Assembly (NCBI RefSeq): GCF_015265435.1
Contig: NZ_JABJWH010000008.1
Location: 1 to 64,000, forward strand
Length of the DNA stretch: 64,000 bases
Direction: 5' to 3'
Origin: Alloalcanivorax profundimaris
GTDB lineage: Bacteria; Pseudomonadota; Gammaproteobacteria; Pseudomonadales; Alcanivoracaceae
Below the pieces are notes generated by a model. It was not told the origin of the DNA. It did no database searches and saw nothing but the letters and a program-made list of their open reading frames with translations. The stretch's first letter is position 1. Each line of letters opens with the position of its first letter. This document shows, piece after piece, positions 61,698-64,000 of the stretch. The position numbers and the translations under genes were made by a program.

Positions 61698-62151
61698 GCG
61701 CCGCCAGCTCCTCCAGCAGCGTTTGCAGGCCCTGGCACTGGCCCACCTCGGGCACCACCACCAGCAACCAGCCCAGGGCGGAGACGCTGTCGTCGCCGGG
61801 CTGGGTCTGCGCCAGCTCGCCGAGCCGGGCCAGCAGCAGCCGCTCGCCCTCCAGCTCCGCCTCCTGGATCTGACGCTTGAGCTCCATCATGCCGCCGCCC
61901 TCGTCGGCGGCGCGGCGGCGCACCACCCGCAGCGGCCGCAGATAGGTTTCCTCGAACTGCTCCGCCCGGGCCACCAGCCGGCGCCCCAGGGCGGCGTCCG
62001 GCCGCCGCCGGGCCTCCGCCAGCCACAGCGCCACCAGCAGCACCGCCACCGGCACGCCGTACTCGTCCTGCAGGCGCAGGCACAGCTTCTCGATCCGCTT
62101 GTCGCGCCACAGACGCAGCGCGAACCGCCACAATGAGGCGTTGTTCTCCAT
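61669..62151 (-). CDS. TIGR02444 family protein (uncharacterised)
   Basis: A 160-residue soluble helical protein. LWRFALRLWRDKRIEKLCLRLQDEYGVPVAVLLVALWLAEA matches the TIGR02444 family (LWDFALxLYxxPGVExACLxLQDxHGxDVNLLLFCLWLA). The role is unknown. The start at 62151 is chosen because GAAGGGGAG lies upstream and the family block begins immediately; the frame is open much further upstream but only as a shadow of the opposite ABC-F gene. It lies divergent from that gene, as often seen in Pseudomonas. It ends in a 29-bp overlap with parA. Confidence 0.85.
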   Translation of the reverse strand: MENNASLWRFALRLWRDKRIEKLCLRLQDEYGVPVAVLLVALWLAEARRRPDAALGRRLVARAEQFEETYLRPLRVVRRRAADEGGGMMELKRQIQEAELEGERLLLARLGELAQTQPGDDSVSALGWLLVVVPEVGQCQGLQTLLEELAALSESRAASG

Positions 62152-62229
62152 GGGCTCCCCTTCTGTTACGTCGGCGCTTGCCATACACTGCGCCGGTCTC
62201 GACCTCCGACCTCCGAGGCCCCTTATATC

Positions 62230-64000
62230 ATGCTGTCCCTGGAACACATCAATCTGCGCCGTGGCCCCGAACTGCTGCTCGAGGACGCCGGCTTCGTGCT
62301 GCACAAGGGCGCGCGGGTCGGCCTGGTGGGCAAGAACGGCAGCGGCAAGAGCTCCCTGTTCAAGCTGATCCTGGGCGAACTGGAGCCGGACGGCGGCGAA
62401 CTGAACCGGCCGGCGGACTGGCGCCTGGCGATGATGGCCCAGGAAGTGCCGGCCCTGGAACAGGCGGCGGTGGAGTACGTGCTCGACGGCCACCAGGGCC
62501 TGCGCCGGGCGGAAGCCGCCCTGGCCAAGGCCCAGGCGGGCGGCGACGACGCCGGCCTGGCCGCCGCCCACGCCGACCTGGACACCCTGCGCGCCTGGGA
62601 GCAACCGGCCCGCGCCGCCGCCATGCTGGCCGGCCTGGGTTTTTCCGAGCACCAGCAAAAGCAGCCGGTGAGCGCCTTCTCCGGCGGCTGGCGCATGCGC
62701 CTGAACCTGGCCCAGGTGCTGATCAGCGACGCCGACCTGATGCTGCTCGACGAGCCCACCAACCACCTGGACCTGGACGCCATCCTCTGGCTCCAGCAGT
62801 GGCTGATCCAGCACCCCGGCGCGCTGATGCTGATCTCCCACGACCGCGCCTTCCTGGACGCCACCGTCAGCGAGATTCTGCACATCGAGCACGGCCGCCT
62901 GAAGCGCTACAGCGGAACCTACTCGGATTTCGAGCGCCAACGCGCCGAGCAGCTCTCCCTGCAGCAGAAGATGCACGAGAAGCAGCAGGCGCAGATCGCC
63001 CACCTGCAGCAGTTCATCGACCGCTTCAAGGCCAAGGCCACCAAGGCCAAGCAGGCGCAGAGCCGGGTCAAGGCGTTGGAGAAGCTGGAGCGCATCGGCC
63101 CGGCCCACGTGGACTCGGGCTTCAGCTTTCACTTCCTCAAACCAGACCGGCTGCCCAACCCCATGGTGGGCCTGGATGGCGTGACCTGCGGCTACCCGGA
63201 CACGCCGATCCTGTCCAACGTGACCCTGAGCCTGCGCCCGGAATCCCGCATCGGCCTGCTGGGCCCCAACGGCGCCGGCAAATCCACCCTGATCCGCACC
63301 CTGGTGGGTGAACTGGACGCCCTGGGCGGCCACCTGGAGCGCGACCCGGACCTGGCCGTGGGCTACTTCCACCAGCAGCAGGTGGACCGGCTCGCCGCCG
63401 ACGACACCCCCTACCAGCTGATCAACCGGGCGCATCCGAAGTGGAGCGAGCAGCAGGTGCGCAACGAACTGGGCGCCTTCGGCTTCCACGGCGACGATGT
63501 GTTCGAGCCGGTGGGCCGCTTCTCCGGCGGGGAAAAGGCGCGCCTGGCCCTGGCGCTGATCGTGCACCAGAAGCCGGCGCTGCTGCTGCTCGACGAACCG
63601 GCCAACCACCTGGATCTGGAAATGCGCGAGGCGCTCACCCTGGCGCTGCAGGAATTCGGCGGCGCCGTTCTGCTGGTGTCCCACGACCGCCATCTGCTGG
63701 AAACCACCGTGGATGAATTCCTGCTGGTGGCCGAGGGCACCGTGCGCCCCTTCGACGGCGACCTGGACGACTACGCCCGCTGGTTGCAGCAGTCCCGCCG
63801 CGACGCCCAGGCCGCCCGGCGCCCGGCGGAACCCGCCGGCGGCGGCCGCGACGACGCCCGTCAGCGCCGTCAGGACGCGGCCAAACGGCGTGAGCAGCTG
63901 CGGCCGCTGAAAAAGGACGTGGAAAAGCTGGAGAAGGCCCTGGACCGGGAAAGCCAGGCCCTCACCGAGGTGGAAACGGCCCTGGGCGACGAAACGCTCT
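62230..64000 (+). CDS. yheS: ABC-F family ATP-binding protein YheS, truncated by window end
   Basis: A soluble dual-ATPase ABC-F protein, of the kind that works on the ribosome; the 590 residues visible are the N-terminal part of about 640. The first ABC domain (1-240) has Walker A GKNGSGKSS at 34-42, FSGGWRMRLNLAQVL signature and LLLDEPTNHLDL. The interdomain linker (about 240-315) has KATKAKQAQSRVKALEKL, typical of YheS. The second domain has GPNGAGKST, FSGGEKARLALALIV and LLLDEPANHLDL, where the usual Thr is Ala. The C-terminal coiled coil is cut off. Start ATG 62230 aligns with E. coli YheS. Not listed by simple ORF finding because it runs off the end. Confidence 0.92.
   Translation, partial: MLSLEHINLRRGPELLLEDAGFVLHKGARVGLVGKNGSGKSSLFKLILGELEPDGGELNRPADWRLAMMAQEVPALEQAAVEYVLDGHQGLRRAEAALAKAQAGGDDAGLAAAHADLDTLRAWEQPARAAAMLAGLGFSEHQQKQPVSAFSGGWRMRLNLAQVLISDADLMLLDEPTNHLDLDAILWLQQWLIQHPGALMLISHDRAFLDATVSEILHIEHGRLKRYSGTYSDFERQRAEQLSLQQKMHEKQQAQIAHLQQFIDRFKAKATKAKQAQSRVKALEKLERIGPAHVDSGFSFHFLKPDRLPNPMVGLDGVTCGYPDTPILSNVTLSLRPESRIGLLGPNGAGKSTLIRTLVGELDALGGHLERDPDLAVGYFHQQQVDRLAADDTPYQLINRAHPKWSEQQVRNELGAFGFHGDDVFEPVGRFSGGEKARLALALIVHQKPALLLLDEPANHLDLEMREALTLALQEFGGAVLLVSHDRHLLETTVDEFLLVAEGTVRPFDGDLDDYARWLQQSRRDAQAARRPAEPAGGGRDDARQRRQDAAKRREQLRPLKKDVEKLEKALDRESQALTEVETALGDETL

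Noticed and set aside
1-64000. CRISPR array, tRNA or rRNA genes, prophage, insertion sequence
   Set aside because: No regularly spaced direct repeats, cloverleaf sequence, transposase, integrase or phage structural gene was recognised on either strand.

Overview
The window is GC-rich, densely coding DNA from a gammaproteobacterium, best matched to the Pseudomonadales/Oceanospirillales side (Alcanivorax-like is my guess from gene order and protein flavour; I could not search). The support is Pseudomonas-type neighbourhoods: rppH-ptsP beside a HAD phosphatase, glnE-ilvE-waaF-waaC-waaG-waaP, and argH facing algZ-algR followed by hemC-hemD-hemX-hemY. About 56 protein genes are called. I see no rRNA, tRNA, CRISPR, prophage, transposase or plasmid gene. 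No gene-free stretch exceeds 300 bases; the longest is about 280 bp, between vapB and ilvD.

Region by region: 1-4.9 kb holds REP repeats, the nitrogen-PTS enzyme I (ptsP), the RNA pyrophosphohydrolase rppH, a HAD phosphatase and a coupled imelysin-like lipoprotein. 4.9-19 kb is a lipopolysaccharide inner-core island. It contains hldE (ADP-heptose synthesis), two related O-antigen-ligase/polymerase-like membrane proteins flanking an LpxL acyltransferase, a GT-B-like protein, and a minus-strand operon of seven LPS genes joined mostly by 4-bp overlaps behind glnE and ilvE. 22-27.5 kb has an orphan GspE/PilB-type ATPase, a DUF47 protein with a PiT phosphate transporter, and argA. 27.6-28.3 kb is a vapBC toxin-antitoxin module with a visible operator. 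28.5-37.6 kb carries ilvD, a double DsbA-fold protein, a MAPEG protein, a methyltransferase, a ferredoxin-reductase and pqiABC.

37.6-43.5 kb is hemY-hemX-hemD-hemC with algR-algZ upstream, separated by a clear terminator and a -10-like element. argH, a second dihydroxy-acid dehydratase of the other Fe-S class, a lipoprotein hydrolase and an MFS exporter follow. 50-52.8 kb is ompR-envZ back to back with a PilH-like response regulator. 52.9-60.5 kb carries tex, gshA, rmf, dsbB, a CidA/CidB pair, rsd and an FKBP isomerase. The end holds a DUF4124 protein, an orphan ParA, a TIGR02444 protein and a truncated YheS-type ABC-F ATPase.

The most interesting signals are: a polypeptide with two consecutive LPS-kinase-like domains in a cluster with four such domains in total, one of which lacks the catalytic aspartate; an imelysin-like lipoprotein that has lost the family's GxHxxE motif; a shared upstream motif at the two stationary-phase genes rmf and rsd; a palindromic operator over the vapBC -35 box; two DHADs with different cysteine sets; and a family of dispersed REP hairpins.
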